Position numbers and translations under genes: made by a program. Under the pieces are notes generated by a model, which was given only the letters and a program-made list of their open reading frames with translations, made no database searches and was not told the DNA's origin. Below, in pieces: positions 25,080 to 34,068 of a stretch of 43,289 nucleotides of DNA. Source of the DNA: Chloroflexota bacterium (lineage in GTDB: Bacteria > Chloroflexota > UBA11872 > VXOZ01). Numbering within the stretch: the stretch's first letter is position 1; every line of letters starts with the position of its first letter. Where the stretch lies: NCBI GenBank assembly GCA_012270555.1, contig JAAXIC010000037.1, forward strand, positions 1 to 43,289. Direction: 5' to 3'.

Positions 25080-25526
25080 TCATTCCGCGTTGACAGGGGC
25101 GAGCGAGCGTACCTCGAGAACGAGTTCGCTACCAAGAATACGCAGCGCTCGGTTAATGCTAGCTGTGTCCGTGGCGTGTCGCGGATTGAGCATTTGGCTG
25201 ACCGTTTCTTGATCTATATCTAGGATTCTCGCGAGCGCGGCCTGTGACAACTCGCTCCGACGGCACGCAATAGCAAGCGCAGCTTTTGAGGCCACTTCGG
25301 TAGGTACCGGAACAAGCAATTCGCCGCTGCGCCGAGCACTCGGCCTCGGAATCGGCTCATTGTCATCGATCCGTCCCGCAATTGCTTCTGCAAGCGCGTC
25401 CTGAGCCTCGACAAGCGCATCGGCTTCGTTTACACCGGCTGTATGGCACTCGGGTACGTCACGAAAGGAGACAACAACCTCGATATCACTTACGCGCTGC
25501 AGAAGCGCCGGATAGATAAAGCGCAT
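25080..25526 (-). CDS. hicB: HicB-family antitoxin
   Basis: A 148-residue HicB antitoxin. The N-terminal half is the degraded RNase-H-like HicB fold (IEVVVSFRDVPECHTAGVNEADAL, EAQDALAEAI). The C-terminal half (about 80-140) is a helix-turn-helix (RRSELSQAALARILDIDQETVSQML) for operator binding. It neutralises the HicA RNase. It follows hicA by 19 bases in the same direction, the typical toxin-first order. The divergent helix-turn-helix form, rather than ribbon-helix-helix, is common in this subgroup. It is convergent with the amidohydrolase gene. Confidence 0.9.
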   Translation of the reverse strand: MRFIYPALLQRVSDIEVVVSFRDVPECHTAGVNEADALVEAQDALAEAIAGRIDDNEPIPRPSARRSGELLVPVPTEVASKAALAIACRRSELSQAALARILDIDQETVSQMLNPRHATDTASINRALRILGSELVLEVRSLAPVNAE

Positions 25527-25545
25527 ACCATTCTTCCCTGTTCCG

Positions 25546-25761
25546 TTACCGAAAATCGTCCTTAGCCAGTCCCAATTGGCGAATCATGTTGGATAGCAGG
25601 CCCGGACCGATTTCTTTGCGCCGATCTTTCAAGACCGTCTTGCGGTCCCCAAAATGGAGAGTTACGTGGCTGCCTTTGCCTCGCTTGGCGTCAACACGGA
25701 TAGGAATGCCACGCCTGCGTCCAATCTCGGATACCCTTTCGATGAACTCTCTGCCAGTCAT
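25546..25761 (-). CDS. hicA: HicA-family mRNA interferase toxin
   Basis: A 71-residue HicA with a dsRBD-like alpha-beta-beta-beta-alpha fold that cleaves mRNA when free of HicB. The catalytic His32 is in GKGSHVTLHF, the usual G-S-H signature. GREFIERVSEIGRRRG is the first helix, and the C-terminal LLSNMIRQLGLAKDDF the last. It looks intact. Start: ATG 25761. It is first gene of the hicAB unit; the sequence just upstream (25762-25850) should contain the promoter. Confidence 0.92.
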   Translation of the reverse strand: MTGREFIERVSEIGRRRGIPIRVDAKRGKGSHVTLHFGDRKTVLKDRRKEIGPGLLSNMIRQLGLAKDDFR

Positions 25762-26066
25762 GCTCCCAATTATAGAGTATGCACATGGAATCTTGGTGAC
25801 TATAGCGAAAGGCCAAAACTCGACCGCTCATTGACTGTGAAGGGTTCTATCACACAAGTGGACTCGTTCCACCCGCACATTGACCGCGACATCCCAATAC
25901 CCAGTCAGCACGAACAGGGCTGTTTGTCCGCAAAGCGATTGGCCTCACAGGGGAACATCCGACCGGTTCTTCAGGTATTGGGCAGCCACATCTAGGGCAA
26001 CTGCAATAGGCCGCAAAGGATCTGAAGTCAGATCGTGATCGCTCAGATCGGCCTCTTTGCAGGTTG
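25762..26066. other. intergenic region between hicA and yceI-like gene
   Basis: 305 bases. It contains the hicA promoter region on the minus strand (AT-rich, 25765-25800). I see nothing else recognisable; short open frames here match nothing. Confidence 0.5.
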
Positions 26067-26771
26067 CTACTTCTCCCGCACCACAGTAAAGTCAATCTCC
26101 AAGCGAATCTCGTCGACCACACTGAGGACAATCGCCACGCGCGGTTTCTCCAGGGCGAACTGCTCAAACGTGATTTGTGTCTTGGCGCTGCCCGTTGACT
26201 CGCTGGCGCCGGCTTGGATCACCGTCTCCCATGTCACCTCGCGGGTCTGATCTTTAACCGTAAAGTCACCCACCATCTGCACGGTCACTTCGCCGGAGGT
26301 CGGCAGCGGCCAAGGCAGTCCCTGAATCGATTTCACCACGAACGTGGCAGTCGGAAACTGGCTCGTCTGCAAGGTGTTGCGCCGCACGTAGCCGTCACGC
26401 CGGGAGGAGTCGCTGGTGAGGCTGTCCATGCCGACCACGATTTGCGATTGATCGCTCACCACGTTGCCATCCGCGTCCAGGACGATCGCGCCGGTAACGT
26501 CCATAGTCTCGCCGATGGCATCAACCGGCGAAGCCACGTTGGCAAGCCGTTCGTTGATAAGGTAGCGAGCGGTTGAGCGCGCCGGGTCGATGGTGAAGAC
26601 GATATTGGCGGGATCTGCGCTATCCTTCTGCTCCGGTTCCGCCGTCGCCGCGGGCGCTTCAGTCGCCGCCGGGGCCGCCGTGGGCTCCGGCTCGGCCGGT
26701 TCATCACCGCCGCACGCGACTAGTCCGAGTGTTAATGCAAGTACGAGGGCAATTACAAAGAATCTCCGCAT
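26067..26771 (-). CDS. YceI-family lipoprotein
   Basis: A 234-residue exported lipoprotein. The signal peptide MRRFFVIALVLALTLGLVAC places the lipid-modified Cys at residue 20, followed by a long acidic Ala/Glu/Pro linker (21-55) that probably spans to the domain. Residues 58-232 are a YceI lipocalin-like beta barrel (FTIDPARSTARYLI, DVTGAIVLD, SSRRDGYVRRNTLQTSQFPTATF). YceI proteins bind isoprenoid or fatty-amide molecules; function in this setting is unknown. The conserved D-x-R-D(G)-Y/H-x-L region, here SSRRDGYVRRNTL, is present. Alone on the minus strand between hicA and the divergent KdgD-like gene. Confidence 0.88.
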   Translation of the reverse strand: MRRFFVIALVLALTLGLVACGGDEPAEPEPTAAPAATEAPAATAEPEQKDSADPANIVFTIDPARSTARYLINERLANVASPVDAIGETMDVTGAIVLDADGNVVSDQSQIVVGMDSLTSDSSRRDGYVRRNTLQTSQFPTATFVVKSIQGLPWPLPTSGEVTVQMVGDFTVKDQTREVTWETVIQAGASESTGSAKTQITFEQFALEKPRVAIVLSVVDEIRLEIDFTVVREK

Positions 26772-27012
26772 GCCTGGCTCCTTCCGCTGTCTGGCTCACT
26801 TTATTGTATGATCTCCCATTATATGCGCTTAGCTTAGGAATGTCTGAGAAACGGTCCTGCTCGACCATTCAGTATTCATGTAATCCCAACGAGCGTGCCA
26901 CTCCCCGATAATTGGAAATTGCCTGCCCTCATTGGTACGATAGGCCATGATGTCTAAGAAATCGTGAAGATCTGAGAGCTTATCCACACATATTGGTAAG
27001 GAGTTTATTCCC

Positions 27013-27936
27013 GTGATGAGTCCTGCGGAACTGCGCGAACGCCTGCGCACCGTGATCCCGTTTCCTGTGACCCCGTTTCATGACGATTATTCCCTCGATC
27101 TCGACGGCTTGCGCCGCAACGTCGACTTCCTGGCGCGAGAAGGTTCCCCCGCGGTGCTGGCGGCCGGCGGCACCGGCGAATTCTTTTCATTAACGTTCAC
27201 CGAGTGGAAGGCTGTCGTTGCCGCCACTGCCGAAGCGGCAGACGGTCGCTGTCTCCTGCTGGCGGGCGTCGGCGTAAATCCGGCCGTGGCCGCGGAGATG
27301 GCGGAGTTCGCCGAAAGCGTCGGCGTGGACGGCCTGCTCATGATGCCGCCGCACTACGGCGAGGCCAGCGACGATGGCTTCTACCAGTACTACAAGGCCA
27401 TTGCGGACTCCACGAGCCTCGGCGTCTTCCCCTACGCCCGCGATCACGCGAAGCTCGGTCCGGCGTTGGTCGACCGCCTGGCGGACGTGCCCAACATCGT
27501 GGCGTTCAAGGACGGCCAGGGCGACGTGCGTATGTTCCAGCGCATTCGCTCGCACGTGGGCGATAAGCTGCTCTGGCTGGCAGGCGTCGGCGATGACATG
27601 GTACACGCCTATTTTGCGGCGGGCGCCGAGGGCTATACCTCCAGCAACGCTAACTATAACCCCAAATCGGCTATAGAGGCGCTGGAGTTGGCACGAGCGG
27701 GCAAGTTCAGCGAACTCCAGGCGAAGATCGAGCGCGAGACCCTGCCGATCTATGACATCCGCTACAAGGTGCGCGGCTATGAGGTCACGGTGATGAAAGA
27801 GGTGATGATGGCTATCGGCCTGGCCGGCGGACCCGTCCGTCCGCCTCTCGCCGAACTCTCACCGGACGACAAAGCCGCCGTGCACGCAGCCATCGCCAAG
27901 ATCGGCCTGCGGGACATGGTGGCCGCCCACGTGTGA
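27013..27936 (+). CDS. dihydrodipicolinate synthase family; probable 5-dehydro-4-deoxyglucarate dehydratase
   Basis: A 307-residue class I aldolase-type barrel of the DapA/NAL superfamily. The Schiff-base Lys166 is in VAFKDGQGD and the assisting Tyr141 in FPYAR. The GGTGEFFSL block binds the keto acid carboxylate. The F-K-D-G-Q-G-D version, rather than K-x-(A/S)-S-G-D, matches 5-dehydro-4-deoxyglucarate dehydratases (KdgD), which give 2-oxoglutarate semialdehyde from glucarate/galactarate breakdown. That would link with the acid-sugar dehydratase at 3758. Start: GTG 27013 with AAGGAG at 9 bases; ATG 27016 is possible. Confidence 0.85.
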   Translation: MMSPAELRERLRTVIPFPVTPFHDDYSLDLDGLRRNVDFLAREGSPAVLAAGGTGEFFSLTFTEWKAVVAATAEAADGRCLLLAGVGVNPAVAAEMAEFAESVGVDGLLMMPPHYGEASDDGFYQYYKAIADSTSLGVFPYARDHAKLGPALVDRLADVPNIVAFKDGQGDVRMFQRIRSHVGDKLLWLAGVGDDMVHAYFAAGAEGYTSSNANYNPKSAIEALELARAGKFSELQAKIERETLPIYDIRYKVRGYEVTVMKEVMMAIGLAGGPVRPPLAELSPDDKAAVHAAIAKIGLRDMVAAHV

Positions 27937-27979
27937 GGCCAGCCTCACCGGTCAAATCGCCCATTGAAAGTTAGAAAGC

Positions 27980-28009
27980 ATGAGTTCCGGCAGGGCTGCC
28001 GGAACTCAT
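27980..28009. terminator. candidate terminator hairpin after the kdgD-like gene
   Basis: ATGAGTTCCGGCA and TGCCGGAACTCAT form a perfect 13-bp stem with loop GGGC. It is 43 bases after the stop codon. The downstream tract (ACCATTTC) is only weakly T-rich, so termination is likely but not certain. Confidence 0.55.
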
Positions 28010-28040
28010 ACCATTTCAAGCATAGCGCTGCCATTGATTG

Positions 28041-28065
28041 TCATTTCGAGCGCAGCGAGAAATCT
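28041..28065. repeat. dispersed repeat, TCATTTCGAGC...GCGAGAAATCT family
   Basis: The inverse of the unit at 10516-10542; ATTTCGAGC pairs imperfectly with GCGAGAAAT. Confidence 0.6.
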
Positions 28066-28147
28066 AGAATTGCGGAAGTCTAAGCGCAGCGTGGGGGATT
28101 GTTCCCAGCTCTAATCGAGAATGCTCTTGACGTGAGAAAGAAAAGAT

Positions 28148-28174
28148 GGATTCCCGCGTGCGCGGGAATGACGG
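28148..28174. repeat. dispersed hairpin repeat GGATTCCCGCG/CGCGGGAATGACGG
   Basis: ATTCCCGCG-TG-CGCGGGAAT, 9-bp perfect arms, then GACGG. A longer form lies inside the DUF2298 gene at 31292-31337, and a half copy is at 2309-2332. Confidence 0.7.
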
Positions 28175-28250
28175 ATTAGAAAGCGTTCTCTCCGCATCTA
28201 ATTCACTTGGAGGTTCCGATATTGCGGCATAGCACCTAATCTCTTCAGGC

Positions 28251-31200
28251 TTAGGGCTGCTCTACACGGTATATCGTCACCCGCTCGTTGCGGTAGACGG
28301 GCGTGATCCCGAGGTCGCCCATTAGCTCGAATTTTTGCAGGCCGGGTCCCTGGTAGTAGGCGCGTTCTAGGTCTCCCAGGTAGATGTAGTCCACGTTGTA
28401 TTGCCGCAGGAGCCTCAGAGCCAGATCAATATCTGCGGTCTCGTAGATCGTTTGGATATCCACTTTGCGCTGCTCAATCATGGGGCGGTACTCCCAGCGT
28501 TGAAGCCACTGATGGGAATCCCAGCCCAGCACGGTGGGCAGGCCAGTGTGGATGGCGACGCGGGCGCCCCAGCGGAAATACGGGATCGTCGCTTCCAGCA
28601 TTGTCGGCGTGCCTTCAATGTTGTCTTGGAGCCAGCGGATCGCCTCCAGGTCCCACTTGAGCGGGATTTCGCGGTCCTGGTCGACGATCACGGCCTGTTC
28701 CATGAACGCCGCGCCGTCCAACGTGACGAGTCCCGGCGCCAGCCGCTGTTCGGCGCGGTCGGGTATCGCCGAGAGCGGGTAGAGGAGCGCAAGCAGGACG
28801 AGCAGCGTACCTACAGGCAATACCGTGCGCCGCAAACGCACCTGCTGCCATAGGTACGGCAGGGAGACGGCAGCCACCAAGGCCAGCAGATTCCAGGCTT
28901 GGAGGTAGAACTTGAAGATGGTGTTCATGCGCCCCACGTCGCCGTCGATGGCGAAAAACTCGGGGAAGATTCCCAGCAGCAGCGCAAGCGCGACCATGCC
29001 GGCGAGCAGCCGCGTGGGTAGCGGCGCTTGGGGACGCAGCGCCACCAGCAGCGCCAATCCAATACCAATCTGAAGCATGAGCACGATGGGCCGCTGCCAC
29101 AGGACGCTGGCAAGCACCAGTTGCATTACGACCAGGACTCCTAAGAGGCGGATGTCATAGGCAGTGCGTGATCGAAAGAGCTCCCGCGCCAGGAAAACAC
29201 CCACAAAGAAGAGCGGTACCCCATGGATCACGAGGTACTGCCAGAGCGGCGTTTGGTCGTCTATGCCGCGCGCGCCAAAGAAGAAGGACTGGTAGTGGTC
29301 TATGTAGGGGCCAAAGGCGATGCGTCCGACGATGTACAGCCCGATTGCCGCTATCCCCAGGCGCGCCCATGCCGGTATCTCGAGGCGCATAAGGCCGTGG
29401 CGCTCCACGAGAATTAAAGCCCCGCCCAAGAGCAAGGCGTACGTGGGATAGTCCCACGTATTGGCGGTGCGCAGGAAACCCAGCACAAAGCCGGCAAGCA
29501 ACAAGAGCGGCAGCGTGGGAAAACGTAGCAGCGGACGCAACCACACGAAAAGTGTCGGGGTGGAGTCGTCCACCCTTTCGATGGCGTTGCGTCGATAGCT
29601 CAAAACAAACGCCAAGGCGAGCACCGGGACAACCAGGGTAAAGGGCAATGCCAACACATGGGGATGGAGATCGCCGTAGAGAAAGCTGAAGAAGGGGAAC
29701 TCGTGGATAGCGCCCTCGATCAAGCGCGTGCTGTGCCAGTAATCGAAACCCGGCGGCGGTTCTCCCCGCAGGATATTACCGAGGGTTTGTCCGAACCAAG
29801 CGCCACCGGCGGGCAAGCGATCGGGGACCGCATCTGCCGTCAACTGCAAGAACCACTGCATGGCGGCATCTAAGTTGCCGATCACCGCCACGAGGACAAT
29901 TCCGCCAAGTCCTGCCAGCATCCGCATGTTGCGCGTCGATTTGCGCCAAAACGTGCTCCCAAACGTGTAGACATTCGCCGCGAGCAAGGCGGCTACCAGC
30001 GGCAGCACCAAGTTGTATGCCACCGACGGCACGATACCGAGCAGGCGAATCAGCGTAGCGAACACCTGATGCCCCATGTAGTAGTAGTTGATGTAGCCAC
30101 CCGCAAACCACGGGTCGAACGGCGGATACTGGACAGCCTTGATGAGCGCGTTCATGTGGGCAAAATCCATCGGTTTCTCGCCGCCGTAGTAGGGGTGCCA
30201 GAGATCGGGATTCGTCAGGCGCACCCACAAGAAGAAGAGAAAGCACACGGTGAAGACCGTCTCACTGAGTATGAGTTCCGATCGCCGCTGCTTCAGAAAG
30301 TCCACAAATCGCCGCCACGTGCGGGTAAGCACGAAGGCGCTGGTGAGACCAACCAGCGCGATGGCAAGCCACGTAGTGGCGCGACCGGCCGCCAGCACAC
30401 CGGTACTCGCCAACAACCAGGGAATGTACGCGATGAAGAGAAGGCCGATGCTCTTTGCCAGCAGATAGCCGTGGTCGGGCACCATAGGCAGAATGCGCCA
30501 CAGCAGCGGCCACGTGATCCAGCCGAGCAATAGAATGGCGAGCCACCAGACCAGCCACGGCACAGCGTTGACGACACTGTTGCGGTTGAAGTGCGCCGAC
30601 CACGAGCCACTATCCTTGAGACTCTCTTGCTGCGCCACAGTGAGCAAGAGACCGTTGTAGGTCAGTTGCTTCGGCGTTAGCGTCTGGGGCAGCGTTGTCA
30701 GGTGCGGTTCTAGCAGCGCACGCACGCGCTCAGGACTATAGTCGGCGGTCTTCACGAAGAGATGTACGGTCGGGTGATCGAAGACGATGAATTGCTCTTC
30801 CGCCTGGCTGTCGTCAATCTCCCAACCGAGGAGGTGGGGAAAGTGAGTAAATGTGCGCAGCGGCGCGAAACCAAGCGCACCCGCAAAGAGGTGACGGTAA
30901 TACTCGGACGTCATTGGGTAACGGGCGGGAAGTTGCCGGATCACACCGTGGGTGCGGCTGCTGCTGACGACGATGTAGTCGGCCTGCGTGAGCGCCTGAA
31001 CCATCTCTTCCAGCTTGCCGGGCGTATCGGCGCCGAAGACAGGAAGCTGCACGTACTGGTAGCGGTCAGGGGTGTGGACGTGCCCCGGTAATCGCAGCGG
31101 CAGCGCGTCATCCCAGAGTTCTGCCGTCAGCACGGCGCCGGCCGGGACGTTTTGGTAGATCCACTCGCTTGCGCGCACGCGGGCTACCGGCTCCGTGTAG

Positions 31201-32630
31201 ATGCGCGTGTAGGCAAAGGCCCACGCACACGTGCTTAGCAGCACGAGGGCGGCGAGACCCGGCCCGGCATAGGGCAGCCAGCGTCGATGAGATGGATTCC
31301 GCGCCCCTTGCGGGGGCGAGCTTTCGCGGGAATGACGTGACTGTTGTCCAATGCGCTGCAGCCAGGCGAAGGCATCCCCTTTGTAGAGTTGATACGCCAA
31401 CCAACAGAGGAAAACGCCGCCAAGCACGGCGAAGGCAGGATAGATAGGCAGGAAGTAGCGACCGGGCTTGGCGAATTGGAGGGCTTGATAGCCGTATAGG
31501 GCGAGCACCCAGGTGACTACCGGCGCGAAATCCAGCTTGTTGTGACGCACCAGGCGCCAGATGCCCCAAAGCAGGCCCAGCCACGCTACACCTGCCAGCG
31601 CCCAGCCCATCTCCCAGCGAAACATCTGTTCGAGCGGAAACAAAGCATAGTTGGCCGTGGCCCAACTGTAGGCAGGAGGAAAGTCCACGGCACCCCCGGC
31701 CAGATAGCGCAGGTTTTCAATGTCCTCCGTGTAGCGTGGGTTGAGCCGGGGGTCCCACGGGGAAGCGGACGCAAAGACGTACGGCAAGCAGAGGCGGAGC
31801 GTAGCATAGACCAGCGCTGCACCCATAATCAGGTGGCCGCCGAGACGCAGGAGCAGACGGCCGGTGACGGCCACGTCCGGCGGTTGCGTCATTCGCCAGG
31901 CGCGCAGCCAGAACGCGACACCGATAGGCAGAGCCAGTGTCGCTACACCCAGCTTGCTGGCCAGGGCGAGACCGGCAACGATGCTTACTCCAACGAGATC
32001 GTACCAGCGGCCCTCTTCCTGCCAGCGGAGTGCCCACCAAAGCGCCAGTGTGGCAAAGAACGTCACCCAGGTGTCGGTCGTGTAGAAGTGCGCCTGCTGG
32101 ATCGCCTGCACCGCGCACGCGTAGAGAGCGGCGGCGAATGCGCCACCCCAGCGGCCGCTCAAGCGGCGCGCTATGAGGAAGACGAGCAGAATTGTCAGCG
32201 TATCCAGCGAGGCCGTCAGAAAGCGGCCGACGAGGTGAATGCCGTCGTAGGCATCTTTGTCGACGATGCCGGCCGCAGCCTTGGTGATGAAGACCGGCAG
32301 CGTGCCGTAGACGAAGGAGCCGATGCCCTGGTTGTACGGATTGAGCGGCGAGGTCTCTGTATCGAAGTACTGCGAAAGAGAATCCGGCCACTGAATCTGC
32401 GCCGTCGTTATGGTGATATGCCGCTCGTCGGGATGGAGATGGGTACTGGAATCCCAGTCCAGGCCCGTGAAGCGAAACCACGTGCCGACGAGCAACGCCA
32501 GTCCGAGTAGCAGCCACGGCCCATGTTTGCGAATAGAAGCGAGGCTCAAGAGCGACGCATACTGCTCCCTTGTCAGACCGGAGGGCTCTTGAGCGTCCGT
32601 CGTAGCTTCGGAAGCGTCGGGAAGACTCAT
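28251..32630 (-). CDS. giant membrane protein: GT39-like glycosyltransferase fused to DUF2298 (Chlor_Arch_YYY)
   Basis: A 1459-residue polytopic membrane protein in two halves. Residues 1-700 resemble GT-C/GT39 (PMT-type) glycosyltransferases: after TM1 comes LDWDSSTHLHPDERH, with the acidic Asp68/Glu69 expected in the first outer loop. Residues 800-1459 are a DUF2298 domain, with GGEKPMDFAHMNAL and the naming motif YINYYYMGH near 846-852. Many TM helices follow. It is likely to move sugars from polyprenyl-linked donors to an outer acceptor. Its ATG overlaps the stop of the upstream GT4 by 4 bases, so the two are translationally coupled. A repeat unit is read through at residues 429-448. Confidence 0.85.
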   Translation of the reverse strand: MSLPDASEATTDAQEPSGLTREQYASLLSLASIRKHGPWLLLGLALLVGTWFRFTGLDWDSSTHLHPDERHITITTAQIQWPDSLSQYFDTETSPLNPYNQGIGSFVYGTLPVFITKAAAGIVDKDAYDGIHLVGRFLTASLDTLTILLVFLIARRLSGRWGGAFAAALYACAVQAIQQAHFYTTDTWVTFFATLALWWALRWQEEGRWYDLVGVSIVAGLALASKLGVATLALPIGVAFWLRAWRMTQPPDVAVTGRLLLRLGGHLIMGAALVYATLRLCLPYVFASASPWDPRLNPRYTEDIENLRYLAGGAVDFPPAYSWATANYALFPLEQMFRWEMGWALAGVAWLGLLWGIWRLVRHNKLDFAPVVTWVLALYGYQALQFAKPGRYFLPIYPAFAVLGGVFLCWLAYQLYKGDAFAWLQRIGQQSRHSRESSPPQGARNPSHRRWLPYAGPGLAALVLLSTCAWAFAYTRIYTEPVARVRASEWIYQNVPAGAVLTAELWDDALPLRLPGHVHTPDRYQYVQLPVFGADTPGKLEEMVQALTQADYIVVSSSRTHGVIRQLPARYPMTSEYYRHLFAGALGFAPLRTFTHFPHLLGWEIDDSQAEEQFIVFDHPTVHLFVKTADYSPERVRALLEPHLTTLPQTLTPKQLTYNGLLLTVAQQESLKDSGSWSAHFNRNSVVNAVPWLVWWLAILLLGWITWPLLWRILPMVPDHGYLLAKSIGLLFIAYIPWLLASTGVLAAGRATTWLAIALVGLTSAFVLTRTWRRFVDFLKQRRSELILSETVFTVCFLFFLWVRLTNPDLWHPYYGGEKPMDFAHMNALIKAVQYPPFDPWFAGGYINYYYMGHQVFATLIRLLGIVPSVAYNLVLPLVAALLAANVYTFGSTFWRKSTRNMRMLAGLGGIVLVAVIGNLDAAMQWFLQLTADAVPDRLPAGGAWFGQTLGNILRGEPPPGFDYWHSTRLIEGAIHEFPFFSFLYGDLHPHVLALPFTLVVPVLALAFVLSYRRNAIERVDDSTPTLFVWLRPLLRFPTLPLLLLAGFVLGFLRTANTWDYPTYALLLGGALILVERHGLMRLEIPAWARLGIAAIGLYIVGRIAFGPYIDHYQSFFFGARGIDDQTPLWQYLVIHGVPLFFVGVFLARELFRSRTAYDIRLLGVLVVMQLVLASVLWQRPIVLMLQIGIGLALLVALRPQAPLPTRLLAGMVALALLLGIFPEFFAIDGDVGRMNTIFKFYLQAWNLLALVAAVSLPYLWQQVRLRRTVLPVGTLLVLLALLYPLSAIPDRAEQRLAPGLVTLDGAAFMEQAVIVDQDREIPLKWDLEAIRWLQDNIEGTPTMLEATIPYFRWGARVAIHTGLPTVLGWDSHQWLQRWEYRPMIEQRKVDIQTIYETADIDLALRLLRQYNVDYIYLGDLERAYYQGPGLQKFELMGDLGITPVYRNERVTIYRVEQP
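31292..31337. repeat. dispersed repeat inside the DUF2298 gene
   Basis: ATTCCGCG, then CCCCTTGCGGGGGCGAG, then TTTCGCGGGAATGACG: the long form of the 28148-28174 repeat. In the protein it gives the hydrophilic stretch RHSRESSPPQGARNPS between two TM segments, in frame. Confidence 0.7.
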
Positions 32631-33832
32631 ACCACCTTCAGCTCTTGGCCAACTTCATGAGAAGCGTTCGCTTGCTCAAAAGCGCGGTCGTCTTGGACTA
32701 TCCGGTTGGAGCGATAGAGTTCCTCGTGCAGGTCTATGGCACGTTCATAGCTGAAGACGCGTTCGATTTCCGCGCGCGGCTTCGTGTACTGGCCGGGGTT
32801 CTGAAGAACGGCGAGCAATGCTTCAGCCAGCGCCGTGCTATCGCGGGGCGGCACTATGCGTCCCATATCGGTGAGGCGCACGGCTTGGCGACCGCCGGGG
32901 AAGTCGGTGGCGACGACCGGCGTACCGCAGAGCATGGCTTCAACTTGCACGAGGCCGAACGTCTCCATCGGATTGATGCTTGGCAACGCCAGGACGTCGC
33001 ACGCCGCATAGAAGCTTGCAAGCTCCTGCCCATCGAGATGGCCCAGAAGTGCAACGCGATCCCCGAATTCTTCAAGTTGGGGGCGCAGACGTTCGTAATA
33101 GTCTTCGCCAACGACGTTGCGGTACTCTCCGGCCAGCGCGAGGCGAACGTGCGGCATCCGCTGCAAGACATGCGCGAGGGCGTCAAAGAGGACGTGGAGC
33201 CCCTTTTGCTCGGCGAATCTGCCGGAAAAACCAATGAGCGTTCCCTCCAGTGCGTACTTCTTGCGAAAGTCAGCTACGTCTGCCTGAGTCGAGGCGGCTA
33301 CCGTCACTGGCGGGTGAATAACCAAAGTCTTGTCAAGATAGTCGGCAAGGAGATCTGAGTGCTGGGCGAAGTCCCACGTGAAGGAACACAGCCAATCAGC
33401 CCGTCGCGCCGCAAAACGTTGCATTACGTTGACCGCGGCACTCGCAAGCCGGTTGCTGAACCCAGCCGGCAAGTGGAGATCGGCATGAACGGTGAGGATG
33501 AGGGGTATGCGCCCGCGATTCAAAAGGGCCGCGTACGCTGATTCCAGGAAAGGAAGGTGGACGTGTACCACGTCGTGAGTCCGCAGGTATCGATGTATAT
33601 CCCACAAGAAGGTGGGCATCACCGGCCCTTTGCTGACGCGAAAAAGCACCGGGAGCCGTATGATGCGCACACCATCCAGGGATTCATCGTCGCTCAGCGC
33701 CGGGTCGTGGCGGGAGGTCAGCACGGTAACCGTGTGGCCGCGCTGCGCCAGTGCCCGCGCGACGCAATGCAAGTAGGCGGTTATGCCGCTGCTGTGGGGC
33801 AGATAGTACGTTGTGAGGTACAGGATTCGCAT
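32627..33832 (-). CDS. glycosyltransferase family 4
   Basis: A 401-residue GT-B fold enzyme of family GT4. The N-terminal domain begins RILYLTTYYLPHSSGI with the glycine-containing acceptor loop, then VVHVHLPFLES. The C-terminal donor domain has IGFSGRFAEQKGL and the retaining-enzyme E-x7-E motif METFGLVQVEAMLCGTPVV. It transfers a sugar from a nucleotide donor to a lipid or glycan on the cytosolic membrane face. Start chosen at ATG 33832, where the Rossmann strand begins; the frame is open further upstream but that extension resembles no GT4. Its TGA overlaps the DUF2298 ATG. Confidence 0.9.
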   Translation of the reverse strand: MRILYLTTYYLPHSSGITAYLHCVARALAQRGHTVTVLTSRHDPALSDDESLDGVRIIRLPVLFRVSKGPVMPTFLWDIHRYLRTHDVVHVHLPFLESAYAALLNRGRIPLILTVHADLHLPAGFSNRLASAAVNVMQRFAARRADWLCSFTWDFAQHSDLLADYLDKTLVIHPPVTVAASTQADVADFRKKYALEGTLIGFSGRFAEQKGLHVLFDALAHVLQRMPHVRLALAGEYRNVVGEDYYERLRPQLEEFGDRVALLGHLDGQELASFYAACDVLALPSINPMETFGLVQVEAMLCGTPVVATDFPGGRQAVRLTDMGRIVPPRDSTALAEALLAVLQNPGQYTKPRAEIERVFSYERAIDLHEELYRSNRIVQDDRAFEQANASHEVGQELKVV

Positions 33833-34068
33833 TGCATTCTTGCTACCACGGGATCGGCTCGCGATCCGTGTTTGCACCAAACGTGAAGTCTGAGGACGGG
33901 ACACGTAATTGGGCAGCAAATTGGGTCGCGCAAAGTGAAATGCTGGAAATGGGCGTGAGATTACGCGGAAAACCGCGCAGGATACGCTGCTAGCGCTAGA
34001 CAGTATGCATGCTACTACTAATCGGCATGTGTCGCTACACCTTGAGGCACGTGCGCGCTTTGGTAACA

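Larger units (their letters stand above)
27937..28250. other. intergenic region between convergent kdgD-like and DUF2298 genes
   Basis: 314 bases with no gene: a strong hairpin (27980-28009) and two dispersed repeats (28041-28065, 28148-28174). Confidence 0.6.

Noticed and set aside
31542-32510. Plus-strand open frame of 322 codons over the DUF2298 gene
   Set aside because: Gln/Arg-rich shadow without family resemblance.
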